From Heyndrickxia camelliae (GTDB taxonomy: Bacteria; Bacillota; Bacilli; Bacillales; Bacillaceae_C), in assembly GCF_002844575.1 (NCBI RefSeq), contig NZ_PIQO01000009.1, positions 1 through 64,000 on the forward strand: a DNA stretch of 64,000 nucleotides. Direction: 5' to 3'. Positions within the stretch are counted from its first letter, which is position 1. Each line of letters begins with the position of its first letter. Made by a program: the position numbers and the translations under genes. A model generated the notes under the pieces. It saw only the letters and a list, made by a program, of their open reading frames with translations, did no database searches and was not told the DNA's origin. Shown here in pieces: positions 45,370-54,435 of this stretch.

Positions 45370-46560
45370 ATGCAACCGGGAATGGAAGGAAATAAAGTAA
45401 GTAAAGTGACCTTTGTATTGAAAAGTAATATTAGACAGTATGGAATGTTTACTGCGTTAGTATTAATTGCCATCTTGTTTCAAATACTAACGGACGGCAT
45501 TTTATTGCGGCCATTAAATATCACGAATTTAATATTGCAAAACAGTTATATACTTGTTTTGGCTGTTGGAATGGTGCTAGTTATCATCACGGGACACATT
45601 GATTTATCTGTAGGATCTATCGCTGCTTTTGTAGGTGCAATATCAGCTATTTTAATTGTGAACTTACATATCCCATCATTTCTGGCAATCATTCTCTCTC
45701 TTTTGCTCGGAGCACTTATAGGTGCTTGGCAAGGGTTTTGGGTAGCATATGTAAAAATACCTGCCTTTATCGTTACTCTTGCAGGTATGCTCCTGTTCAG
45801 AGGCTTAACAATGTTAGTGCTAAAAGGCCAATCAATAGCACCATTTCCAAAATTTTATCAAGGAATGAGTTCAGGGTTTATTCCTGACATATTTAGTGGA
45901 TCAAACTTAAATATTTTTGCCATTGTAATTGGGGTAATTTTCTCCATCCTATATATATTTAATGAGGTTAAACATCGCAGTAGTTTACATAAATATAATT
46001 TTGAAGTATCTTCAAAAACTACGTTTATTGCAAAACTAATAGTAATGGTTGTCATCATAAATGTATTTACCTACGTGTTGGCCCAATATGATGGAATACC
46101 AAATATATTGATTATTCTATTGTTTCTAATCCTTGCTTATTCATTTGTGATGAAGAAAACGACTATGGGGAGACATATTTACGCTATTGGAGGAAATGAA
46201 AAAGCAGCAAGCCTTTCGGGTGTTAAAACAAAACGAGTAACTTTTTGGGTTTTTGTTAATATGGGTGTACTTTCCGCGCTATCTGGCCTTGTCTTTGCAG
46301 CGCGTTTAAATGCAGCGACACCGAAGGCAGGAAATCTCTTTGAATTAGATGCGATTGCAGCATGCTTTATAGGTGGGGCATCAGCTTATGGGGGTATTGG
46401 TACAGTCGGAGGTGCCATTATTGGTGGTCTTGTAATGGGTGTAATGAATAATGGTATGTCATTACTTGGTCTGGGTATTGATTGGCAGCAAGCGATAAAA
46501 GGTTTAGTTTTACTATTGGCAGTTGCGTTTGATATTTATAATAAGAATAAATCTGCATAA
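45370..46560 (+). CDS. mmsB: Sugar ABC transporter permease (MmsB/GguB type)
   Basis: The 396-residue protein has 8-10 membrane segments with the CUT2 hallmarks VGMVLVIITGHIDLSVGSIAA, GFWVAYVKIPAFIVTLAGML, YAIGGNEKAASLSGV and CFIGGASAYGGIGTVGGAI. ATG follows AGGAGGTAG. With the ChvE-like and MmsA-like genes it forms a complete importer for arabinose and similar sugars, controlled by the AraR site at 42378. Confidence 0.94.
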   Translation: MQPGMEGNKVSKVTFVLKSNIRQYGMFTALVLIAILFQILTDGILLRPLNITNLILQNSYILVLAVGMVLVIITGHIDLSVGSIAAFVGAISAILIVNLHIPSFLAIILSLLLGALIGAWQGFWVAYVKIPAFIVTLAGMLLFRGLTMLVLKGQSIAPFPKFYQGMSSGFIPDIFSGSNLNIFAIVIGVIFSILYIFNEVKHRSSLHKYNFEVSSKTTFIAKLIVMVVIINVFTYVLAQYDGIPNILIILLFLILAYSFVMKKTTMGRHIYAIGGNEKAASLSGVKTKRVTFWVFVNMGVLSALSGLVFAARLNAATPKAGNLFELDAIAACFIGGASAYGGIGTVGGAIIGGLVMGVMNNGMSLLGLGIDWQQAIKGLVLLLAVAFDIYNKNKSA

Positions 46561-46568
46561 AGATATTG

Positions 46569-46599
46569 AAAGGCTTCCTAATTAATTGGCGGCCTTTTT
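46569..46599 (+). terminator. Terminator behind mmsB
   Basis: AAAGGC and GCCTTT, extended by an inner CC-AATTAATT-GG stem, are followed by T residues. The aldo/keto reductase start follows within 30 bp. Confidence 0.7.
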
Positions 46600-46626
46600 C
46601 TATTATGCTAATCAGGAGTGAAAAGC

Positions 46627-47610
46627 ATGAAATATCGTAATCTAGGAAAAACAGATTTAGAGATTAGCGAATTGAGTTTTGGTACATGGGCGATTGGCGG
46701 AGATTGGGGAAAAACCAATGATCAAGAGGCATTGTTCGGGTTGGATAAGGCTATGGAGTTGGGCGTGAACTTCTTTGATACTGCAGATGTATATGGAAAC
46801 GGGCATAGTGAAGAACTTTTAGCTAAAGCAACGAAAGGGAAGGCAGATGAAATATATATAGCAACCAAGTTTTGCAGGGCAGGGGATATTTATGATCCTC
46901 ATACATATTCTGAGCAAAAGATTAAGGCATACTGTGAAGCAAGCCTTAAGCGACTCGGGAGAGAAAGGATAGACCTTTATCAAATACATTGTCCACCTTT
47001 AAAAATATTAATGAATACAAATATATTTGATGTTTTAGATAAACTTCAAGAAGAAGGAAAGATTCGGTACTATGGCGTTAGTGTAGAAACAGTAGAAGAG
47101 GGATTATATTGCTTAGAGGAGCCTAATGTTAGAGCATTACAAGTCATATTTAATTTGTTTCGCCAAAAGCCTCTTCAACATTTGTTACCTATGGCGAAGG
47201 ACAAGGGCGTGGGTATCCTTGCTCGTGTTCCTTTAGCAAGCGGTTTATTAACAGGCAAATTTCAATCGAATACTGTATTTGAAACGAACGACCATCGGAA
47301 CTTTAATAGAAATGGTGAGCAGTTTAATGTGGGAGAAACTTTTGGCGGATTAGATTTTAACAAAGGTCTGGAATTAAGTAACAAAATTGGATGGATTGTA
47401 AATAACAGAGGTAGTATGACACAGGCGGCATTGCGTTGGATTCTCGATCATGACGCTGTTACTACAGTAATACCTGGTTTTAAATCCGTTAACCAAGTGA
47501 TTGAAAATGTAAAGGCGATAGGGGTATCTTCATTTAGTCCAAAAGAGATGGAATGGTTAGCAAACTTTTATCAAGAAGAGGTGCATTCGCATGTTAGGGG
47601 GGCATATTAA
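46627..47610 (+). CDS. Aldo/keto reductase
   Basis: The 327-residue protein has the AKR catalytic set: FFDTADVYGNGHSEELLA (Asp and Tyr), IATKFC (Lys), DLYQIHCPP (His) and the NADP-binding IPGFKSVNQVIENVKA. ATG at 46627 follows AGGAGTG. It lies behind the arabinose importer with a terminator between, so expression may be partly separate. It probably reduces or oxidises a sugar aldehyde; the substrate is not known. Confidence 0.9.
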   Translation: MKYRNLGKTDLEISELSFGTWAIGGDWGKTNDQEALFGLDKAMELGVNFFDTADVYGNGHSEELLAKATKGKADEIYIATKFCRAGDIYDPHTYSEQKIKAYCEASLKRLGRERIDLYQIHCPPLKILMNTNIFDVLDKLQEEGKIRYYGVSVETVEEGLYCLEEPNVRALQVIFNLFRQKPLQHLLPMAKDKGVGILARVPLASGLLTGKFQSNTVFETNDHRNFNRNGEQFNVGETFGGLDFNKGLELSNKIGWIVNNRGSMTQAALRWILDHDAVTTVIPGFKSVNQVIENVKAIGVSSFSPKEMEWLANFYQEEVHSHVRGAY

Positions 47611-47623
47611 ATAATGAACACCT

Positions 47624-47656
47624 GCCTCCACCTAAACGTGATGGAGGCTATTTTTA
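47624..47656 (+). terminator. Terminator behind the aldo/keto reductase gene
   Basis: GCCTCCA and TGGAGGC pair around an eleven-base loop, followed by TATTTTT. Confidence 0.85.
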
Positions 47657-48003
47657 TATGTAAGAAGCGGCTGGTAGCAAAGTGAGGTAATGCATTGAAG
47701 GAATGATGGATTCATTAAGAGGAAATCGAAGTGTTTTTACTACAAGCATCTATTTATTAAAAACAAAATACATATTTCCAGGGCATTCAGAAGAGATTGG
47801 TGTTTATTTAGAATCAAGCTGAAGAAAGGAATATAAAAATGTTTGTTTACTTTCTAAAATAGAAAAATGGTGATAAGCAACGGCATATCTTCATACAAAT
47901 AGAAAACATATCAGAAGCAAATGCTGTTGTTAAGGAATAAACAAAACCATAAGCTTGAAAAAACTGCTTAATTGTTATCATTAGGCATAATTAATCAATA
48001 TTA
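47657..48003. other. Gene-free stretch with decayed short frames
   Basis: Only broken frames of under 40 codons are present. One at about 47822-47940 reads as a short protein interrupted by a single TAG and could be a small gene remnant. I cannot assign a family. A cre site follows at 48004. Confidence 0.35.
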
Positions 48004-48017
48004 TGTAAACGCTTTCA
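48004..48017 (+). promoter_or_regulatory. Perfect cre site ahead of methionine gamma-lyase
   Basis: TGTAAACGCTTTCA matches every fixed position of the TGWAANCGNTNWCA consensus and lies 58 bp ahead of the start codon. CcpA control of the downstream gene is likely. Confidence 0.75.
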
Positions 48018-48075
48018 ATTTTGAGGAATTTCCCATATCATGAAGTTATAGTAATTATTTTAGGAGGTTATTAGT

Positions 48076-49254
48076 TTGAAAGATAAAAAGCAATTTGAAA
48101 CTGAGGTTATTCACGCTGGGTATGAGTCATTAGATTTTCAAGGCAGTCTTGTTCCGCCGCTTTTTCAAACGTCTACATTCACATTTCCGAGCGCGGAGGT
48201 TGGGGAGGAAAGGTTTGCTGGTGAAACGGAAGGTTATATCTATTCAAGATTAGGGAATCCAACGGTTCGCGTCTTGCAAGACAGAATTGCAATCCTTGAA
48301 GGAGGAGAAGCTGCGCTGGCATTTTCTTCTGGAATGGCAGCCGTTTCTGCGACCCTTTTTCACTTGACTAAGACAGGTGACCATATTCTCTGTTCGGAAG
48401 GAATTTACGGGTGTACATTTGGGCTTCTTCAGTTAATGGAAAAGAATTTTGGAATCAATCATGATCTTGTTGCTTTTGAAAATGAGGAGGAAGTAAGAGG
48501 TTATATAAGAGACAACACAACATGCATTTATATTGAAACTCCCATTAATCCAACTATGAAATTAGTGGACCTTGAAATGGTAGTTCGCATTGCTAAGGAA
48601 AAAAACATTCCAGTGGTCGTGGATAATACATTTTGTTCACCGTATCTTCAGCAACCACTTGCTTTAGGTTGCGATTATGTCATTCACAGTGCGACAAAAT
48701 ATATTGGCGGTCACGGCGATGTTATTGCTGGTCTTGTCATTGGCAAAAAATCAGAGATGGATAAAATGGCGATGACTACGCTTAAGGATATTGGAGGAGT
48801 CATGAGTCCTTTTGATGCATGGTTGCTGTTGCGCGGTTTGAAAACACTGCCAGTACGAATCGATCGCCACTGTGATAATGCTAAGAAGATTGCAGATAAA
48901 CTAAAAGATCATCCAATGGTAAAAACGCTGCTTTATCCTGGAGATGAATCTTTTCCTCAATATGAATTGGCGAAAAAACAGATGAGGTATCCGGGTGGAA
49001 TGATAAGCTTTGAAGTAGAGGGAACAAAGCGGGATGCGCAAGACTTTCTAAACCGCTGCAAGTTGATTAAAATCGCTGTCAGTTTAGGAGACTCGGAGAC
49101 GCTGATTCAACATCCGGCAACGATGACACATGCAGTGGTCCCGGAAGAAGATCGTTTGAAAATGGGTATATCTGATACATTAATTCGCTTATCTGTCGGG
49201 CTCGAGGCATGGGAGGACATTTGGGAGGATTTGAATCAGGCGTTGGACTTTTGA
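48076..49254 (+). CDS. Methionine gamma-lyase-like PLP enzyme
   Basis: The 392-residue protein is a Cys/Met-metabolism PLP enzyme: YIYSRLGNPTV, ALAFSSGMAAVSAT (PLP phosphate site), VVVDNTFCSPYLQQP, and HSATKYIGGHGDV with the PLP Lys. EGIYGCTFGLL has Cys in the place of the catalytic Cys116 of methionine gamma-lyase, which separates it from cystathionine enzymes (usually Gly). It should split methionine to methanethiol, ammonia and 2-oxobutyrate. TTG start behind AGGAGG. The hydroxyacid dehydrogenase gene downstream could reduce a 2-oxoacid, but there is a terminator between. Confidence 0.88.
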   Translation: MKDKKQFETEVIHAGYESLDFQGSLVPPLFQTSTFTFPSAEVGEERFAGETEGYIYSRLGNPTVRVLQDRIAILEGGEAALAFSSGMAAVSATLFHLTKTGDHILCSEGIYGCTFGLLQLMEKNFGINHDLVAFENEEEVRGYIRDNTTCIYIETPINPTMKLVDLEMVVRIAKEKNIPVVVDNTFCSPYLQQPLALGCDYVIHSATKYIGGHGDVIAGLVIGKKSEMDKMAMTTLKDIGGVMSPFDAWLLLRGLKTLPVRIDRHCDNAKKIADKLKDHPMVKTLLYPGDESFPQYELAKKQMRYPGGMISFEVEGTKRDAQDFLNRCKLIKIAVSLGDSETLIQHPATMTHAVVPEEDRLKMGISDTLIRLSVGLEAWEDIWEDLNQALDF

Positions 49255-49279
49255 GGCAGGATGGAATCCTGTCTTTTTT
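49255..49279 (+). terminator. Terminator behind the methionine gamma-lyase gene
   Basis: GGCAGGAT pairs with ATCCTGTC (one G-T pair) around GGA, followed by six T residues. Confidence 0.85.
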
Positions 49280-49463
49280 GTTAGGGTAAAAGTTTCAAAG
49301 ACCTAATCGTTCTGTTCACTTTTAGTTTCGGTCCCTTTGCAAGTTCATACAAAACTAATCGAAAAATGTTCGTAAAGACGTGATTTTACCAGTTCCCACA
49401 ATCAGGAATTGGGGGTATACTTGCTGAAAAGACTAAATTATCCGATTTTTGGGGTGAGAAATT

Positions 49464-50441
49464 GTGGAAAAGAAAAAAATATACATAACAAGAAAACTGC
49501 CACAAGCTATCTATACAAAACTGGCTGATGAATTTGAGGTGAAAATGTGGGATAAAGAGGACCAGCCAGTTCCAAGAGAGATCCTAATGGAAGAAGTCAA
49601 AGAAATTGATGGATTGTTTTGTCTGCTAACAGAGACTATTGATCGGGAAGTAATCGAGAATGCGCCAAGGTTAAAAGTAATTGCTAATATGGCCGTCGGC
49701 TATAATAATATTGACATTGATACCGCAACAGAGAAAGGCATTGTAGTCACCAACACTCCAGGTGTTCTAACAGAAACAACGGCGGATCTTACTTTCGCAC
49801 TATTAATGGCAACTGCAAGAAGGGTTATAGAGGCTTCCGATTATTTGCGAAATGGAGAATGGAAAACATGGTCGCCGATGCAATTAACGGGACAGGATAT
49901 CCATGGTGCTACATTAGGCATCATTGGAATGGGGAGAATTGGACAGGCTCTAGTAAAAAGGGCAAAAGGTTTTGATATGAATGTCGCTTATTATAATCGA
50001 TCCCGTAAACCAGAAATTGAAGAAGAAATGGGCATAAGGTACATGGGGCTAGAAGAGCTTCTTCAACAATCAGACTATGTAAGTTTACTAATCCCGTATA
50101 GTCCAGCAGTGCACCATCTCATTGGCAAAAAAGAATTATCTTTAATGAAACAATCTGCAATCCTTATTAACACGGCACGTGGAGGAATTGTGGATGAATC
50201 TGCCCTTTTTAATGCTTTAAAAACGGGAGAGATATGGGCAGCAGGTCTAGACGTATTTGAAGTTGAACCGATGCTCTTAGATTCACCGCTTTTAACCCTG
50301 CCAAATGTTGTGACCCTGCCGCATATCGGAAGTGCGAGTGAAAAAACAAGATTAAAAATGGCGGACTTAGCTGCTGAAAATATCATTCATGTTTTAAATG
50401 GGGGAGCCCCTATAACCGCGGTGAATGGAAGGGCAAAGTAG
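49464..50441 (+). CDS. D-isomer 2-hydroxyacid dehydrogenase (glyoxylate reductase-like)
   Basis: The 325-residue protein shows the family motifs: VIANMAVGYNNIDIDTATEKG, LGIIGMGRIGQALVKRAKGF (NAD site), INTARGGIVDESAL with the catalytic Arg region, AAGLDVFEVEP (Glu) and LPHIGSASEKTR (His). GhrB/SerA-like enzymes reduce glyoxylate, hydroxypyruvate or other 2-oxoacids. GTG start behind GGGGTGAG. No operon partner is evident downstream. Confidence 0.92.
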   Translation: MEKKKIYITRKLPQAIYTKLADEFEVKMWDKEDQPVPREILMEEVKEIDGLFCLLTETIDREVIENAPRLKVIANMAVGYNNIDIDTATEKGIVVTNTPGVLTETTADLTFALLMATARRVIEASDYLRNGEWKTWSPMQLTGQDIHGATLGIIGMGRIGQALVKRAKGFDMNVAYYNRSRKPEIEEEMGIRYMGLEELLQQSDYVSLLIPYSPAVHHLIGKKELSLMKQSAILINTARGGIVDESALFNALKTGEIWAAGLDVFEVEPMLLDSPLLTLPNVVTLPHIGSASEKTRLKMADLAAENIIHVLNGGAPITAVNGRAK

Positions 50442-51221
50442 AAGAACTTAGAATGCCATTTCTTAGGAAAAAAATCCATTGACAGCGAAACGTAAAGTAT
50501 ATGTATATTTTAAACTAATTTAAATGAGCATGAATCTGTTGAAGAAATCGAATTTTGAGAGTTAAAAATAATTATCTTATAAAGGAAAAAGTTTAAGTTA
50601 TTAACGGAAACGAAAATAGTATCTCGTGTTTAGAAAAGGGTGTGGATCAAAGAATTGATCATACACTTACAAATATAAAAAAATGTAATCGCATACACCT
50701 TTTGCTATAAATCTCATTAACGCACTATTCGATTATTCCCTATCTTTGAAGATCGTATTGCTGCTTTTTAATACGGGGGTTCCAACCAGTGTTTAGCATG
50801 TCTTCTGGAGAAATCATGTGCTGAGTTTCCAACTATATAAGTTGAAGATTAAGGGCTTTTGCATTTTTAGTATTCAAAATGCTGATTGATTGTTTATGCG
50901 TTTCTTTTTATCCTGGAAAGCAAGGTCAAATTGAGCCCTTTAGAATAGAAGTTTTATAGAAGCACTACTGGGATTTAAGGGAATTGCAGCTAAAGATAGG
51001 TGAATGGAAGAGAGCGAGTTTTAGAGATGTTAGAAGAAGGCTTAACGCTTTAACCAATACCTTCTAACCTAGAGCGGTATTTCACTAAAAGGAAACAGAT
51101 TAATAGAAACTTTGTAAATAGATTCACAGGTAAGTAAAAAGGAAGCTGTATAAACGAAAAGTTATATTTTTTCATTCGTTGGCGAGACTTTTAAGACATG
51201 ATGATATGAGGAGTGGGATAA
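50442..51221. other. Long gene-free stretch
   Basis: About 780 bp without a credible gene. TTGACA at 50479-50484 with TGTATA 17 bp further on is a candidate promoter facing right. GTGTGGATCAA and TTGATCATACAC form a hairpin at 50640-50666. The region from 50900 to 51120 holds short broken frames that may be remains of a gene. A long leader for the oxidoreductase at 51222 is the alternative. Confidence 0.45.
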
Positions 51222-52499
51222 ATGGCAAAAATTACAGCGGTATTAATTGGAGCAGGGGATAGAGGTGCACGAGGATATGCTCCATATGCATTAGAAAATC
51301 CACATGAATTTGAAATCATTGCAGTTGCTGAGCCAAATAAAGAGCGCCGCAATGATTTTGCTGCAAAGCACCAACTATCAAAGGAGAATTGTTTTGAATC
51401 ATGGGAGGAACTACTAAATGGCCCAAAACGAGCAGATGTAGCAGTAATTTGTACACTGGACCGTTATCATTTTCATCCTACCATCACTGCATTAAAAGCC
51501 GGCTATCATGTTTTACTAGAGAAACCGATGTCGCCGGATCCATTAGAATGTATTGAAATGGAGAGGGTTGCGATAGAGGAGAAGAGATTGTTGACTATTT
51601 GCCATGTCCTTCGCTATACCGATTTTTGGTCAAAAATTAGAGAGGTAATAAAAAATGGGACAATCGGCGAGGTCGCCTCGGTACAATTAAGTGAAAATGT
51701 AGAAATTATGCATATGTCTCATAGCTTTGTCAGGGGTAACTGGAATAACAAAGAGAAATCAAGTCCAATGATACTGCAAAAGTCCTGTCATGACTTGGAC
51801 ATTCTTTCGTATATCATTGATAAGCCTTGCTTGCGCGTAAGCTCATATGGATCTTTAATGCATTTTAATGAAAAAAATGCACCAGAAGGGGCTCCCGAAA
51901 GATGTTTGGATGGTTGTCCGGCCGAAGATGTGTGTCCGTTCCATGCTGGCAGATATTATTTAGGTGAAGGGAAAGGCTGGGCTCGTAAATTTACGGAGGA
52001 CTATACTAAAGAAGGAATTATTCAGGCGTTAAAAACCACTCCATACGGAAAATGTGTATATCGTTCCGATAATAATGTGGTCGACCATCAAGTGGTCAAT
52101 ATGGAATTTGAAGGCGGAGTTACGGCAAATTTTAGCATGTGCGGTTTTACTAGAACCCAGACCAGAAGGGTACAATTAATGGGAACAAAAGGCGAAATTA
52201 TTGGCAATATGGAGGATAATGAAATTTCTATCTTTGACTTTCTGACCAAACAGGAAACGATTATGAAATTCCATGAGACGGTTGGCGGCCATGGAGGAGG
52301 AGATACTGCAATCGTAAAAAATTTCTTACATGAAGTGAAAAATTATAAAGATGGTGAAAGTCTTTCATCTGCTACTGTATCATTGCAAAGTCATTTAATG
52401 GCATTTGCTGCAGAAGAATCACGTCTGCAAAAGGGTAAATCTATTGAACTGGAAGACTACTATAAGGAGATTATTCAATCTAGGGTTGGTTCTAATTAA
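51222..52499 (+). CDS. Gfo/Idh/MocA-family oxidoreductase
   Basis: The 425-residue protein has the NAD-binding start AVLIGAGDRGARGYAPYAL, CTLDRYHFHPTITALKAG, the family hallmark VLLEKPMSPDP (EKP) and the C-terminal substrate domain (VQLMGTKGEIIG). An insert with four Cys and one His (residues about 226-240, CLDGCPAEDVCPFHA) looks like a metal-binding element, seen in some members acting on glycosides. It sits ahead of remnants of a ROK sugar kinase and a sulfatase, so it may be the survivor of a sulfated-glycan operon. ATG follows AGGAGTGG. Confidence 0.88.
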   Translation: MAKITAVLIGAGDRGARGYAPYALENPHEFEIIAVAEPNKERRNDFAAKHQLSKENCFESWEELLNGPKRADVAVICTLDRYHFHPTITALKAGYHVLLEKPMSPDPLECIEMERVAIEEKRLLTICHVLRYTDFWSKIREVIKNGTIGEVASVQLSENVEIMHMSHSFVRGNWNNKEKSSPMILQKSCHDLDILSYIIDKPCLRVSSYGSLMHFNEKNAPEGAPERCLDGCPAEDVCPFHAGRYYLGEGKGWARKFTEDYTKEGIIQALKTTPYGKCVYRSDNNVVDHQVVNMEFEGGVTANFSMCGFTRTQTRRVQLMGTKGEIIGNMEDNEISIFDFLTKQETIMKFHETVGGHGGGDTAIVKNFLHEVKNYKDGESLSSATVSLQSHLMAFAAEESRLQKGKSIELEDYYKEIIQSRVGSN

Positions 52500-52567
52500 C
52501 TTTTTACCTCACACTGTAATTTAAGCTGTTTGAGTCTTTTGTTAAAGAAGTGGTTGGTTTGTCAAAT

Positions 52568-53436
52568 GTGCTCATAGCAGACATTGGGGGGACAAAAATT
52601 GCTGCAGGAGTATTTGATGAAAGGAGGAAGGAATGATCCGTACCGAAGTCAAAAGTGCATGTCATGATGCGGAGTCAATGTTTGAAAGCTTGTATAACGC
52701 CTTTTTAGATGTAATACATAAAGGAAAAGGTTCGATTGAGAAGGTAGCTGTAATTGCACTCGGAGTACCGGGGTAGTGGATCCTGTCAATGGGATAGCGG
52801 TTTTTCAAAATAACCTGCAATGGAAAAAATTTCCGCTGGCGAACCGGCTTCTATCTATTTTTCCAAACGCTAGGATTATCATGGACAATGATGTGTACAT
52901 GGCAGCATTTGGTGAATGGAAAGCAGAACTGCTAGAAAAAGAGACCTTTGCATATGTCACCGTTAGTACAGGTATTTCGGTATGTATTTTACATGAAGGG
53001 AGTTTTATTCGTGGTGTTGGTTTAGCAGGGGAAATTGGATTTTCCGTGATGGAGGATGAAGATGAAGTGAAGACTTTAGAATCCATTGCATCTGGCCCTG
53101 CAATGGAAGCGGAAGCGAGGAGAGTTTTTAAAGATCGAACCGTTACAACTAAGCGACTAATGGAATTAAATGAGAGGTTGGATCCTGGAGCAACTGCTAT
53201 AGTTCAACAAGCTGCAAAATGTATTGCCCGCGGATTGCATCAGCTTTTTATCGTATTAGACCCGCATGTCGTGGTTCTTGGCGGCGGCATCATCAACAAT
53301 CAGCCGCTATTTTTTAAACTAATTCAAAAAGAACTAGAACGCATATCCGATAACCTATTCAAAAAGGCATGAGCAACCGATTAAAACCTAGCCGTTATCA
53401 AGGAGACGCAGGTCTGCAAGGTGCACTGCACTGCGC
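52568..53436 (+). pseudogene. ROK-family sugar kinase, several frameshifts
   Basis: The ROK protein is in four pieces: the ATP-binding start VLIADIGGTKIAAGVFDE (52568-52636), IRTEVKSACHD…IALGVPG (52633-52776), the main body from VDPVNGIAVFQ (52776-53372, with NDVYMAAFGEW and HVVVLGGGI), and the C-terminal SRYQGDAGLQGAL in another frame (from 53369). Three frame changes and a stop make it inactive. The segment where the zinc-binding motif (HxGH…CxCGxxGC) of many ROK proteins should be is absent or degenerate. It ends just ahead of a GGTGCCAGGCACC palindrome. Confidence 0.88.
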
Positions 53437-53443
53437 CTTACAG

Positions 53444-53460
53444 GTGGTGCCAGGCACCAC
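53444..53460. repeat. GGTGCCAGGCACC palindromic element, copy 2
   Basis: GTGGTGCC-A-GGCACCAC is a perfect 17-bp palindrome around a central A, followed by ACAAATGGACAAATGG. It shares its core with the copy at 27215, and again marks the 3' end of a gene, here the decayed ROK kinase. Confidence 0.75.
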
Positions 53461-53530
53461 AAATGGACAAATGGGGAGATTGTCCTTGTGTGGCGGACAG
53501 TATGAATATGAGTATACTTATTCTCTAGTT

Positions 53531-53612
53531 TGGCTGAATTATTATCAGATTTGGCTGAATTATATATAAAAGTGGCGGAATTATTGCAAGATTCGGCTGA
53601 ATAATCATAAGG
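53531..53612. repeat. Short 21-bp tandem repeat
   Basis: TGGCTGAA-type cores begin at 53531, 53552, 53573 and about 53593, i.e. every 21 bp, each followed by an AT-rich TTATTAT-like tail. It lies between the ROK and sulfatase remnants. Confidence 0.65.
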
Positions 53613-53645
53613 ATAGAAGAATTTTAGGTTTTTCTTGCAGAATGC

Positions 53646-54226
53646 ATGTTGAAATCCCACTGTTCCGTCTCCAAATTAGCAGAAGGAGCTCCAAATAAAG
53701 TCGTAATTCCAAAAAGTATAGGTGCTGATAAGATATCCGGGAATTGTCTTGGGTTGAAAAAGAATCACCTAGTGGATGAGGTAGTAGAACTTAGGGACAT
53801 CATGCCGACATTGTGGAGTGCGGCAAATATTGAGATTCCTCAAAGTGTAAATGGAAAAAGCGTATTACCATTGTGTCCCGAATCTTCAAATGTCGACTGG
53901 CGTAAGTATATTCATGGAGAGCCACTCCCACGGGAATGATTCTCACCATTACGTAACAATGGAAGGGAAAAATATATCTGGTTTTTACAAATGGGTGTGA
54001 AGCAGCTAATTAATCTTGAACATGACCCTTCAGAAAGAGTAAATCTAGCAAATAATCAGGAATACTATCCTCGGTTAGTACTTTGGCGTGAGCGTTTGAT
54101 CAAGGAACTAATTAGACGCATATACAGATGGAAAAAAACTGATAGTAGGGATGAAACCGATAAGCTGTTTGCAGCATTTGCGGGAAACGGCTTTTATATA
54201 AGCTTACGTAGATGGTTATCCGGGTA
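53646..54226 (+). pseudogene. Sulfatase C-terminal remnant
   Basis: Residues like VVELRDIMPTLWSAANIEIP, VNGKSVLPLC and WRKYIHGEPLP (53760-53937), then in another frame KYIWFLQMGVKQLINLEHDP and PRLVLWRERLIKELIRR (53965-54120), match the C-terminal third of arylsulfatase-type enzymes (GxxxLFDLxxDP…). The catalytic N-terminal two-thirds with the C/S-x-P-S-R motif are missing, and there is at least one frameshift near 53940-53970. With the ROK remnant it points to a lost sugar-sulfate pathway. Confidence 0.8.
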
Positions 54227-54289
54227 AGTTATTTTTAATTAAATAGAGGAATTTATGGGGAATATCTTCGAATTATACAGAGCAATCTC

Positions 54290-54395
54290 CAAAATAAAAG
54301 ATTAACATCAAAAATTAGAGGATTACCTCCCACAAAAGTAGATTTATCAGCAAAAATAGATAACCTCTTCAAACTTTAGATAATCCACATCAGAA
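54290..54395. repeat. Degenerate 20-21-bp tandem repeat
   Basis: AGATTA/AGGATTA/AGATTTA/AGATAA-type cores start near 54299, 54320, 54340, 54358 and 54378, each preceded by an A-run and followed by a C. The period of 20-21 bp is loose but clear by eye. It lies between the sulfatase remnant and the MFS terminator. Confidence 0.5.
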
Positions 54396-54401
54396 TAAAA
54401 T

Positions 54402-54431
54402 AAAAAGGCCAATCCCAATTGGACTGACCTT
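54402..54431 (-). terminator. Terminator behind the MFS gene
   Basis: On the minus strand AAGGTCAGTCC pairs with GGGATTGGCCTT (G-T pairs and one mismatch) around AATT and ends in TTTTTA. Confidence 0.8.
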
Positions 54432-54435
54432 ATAT

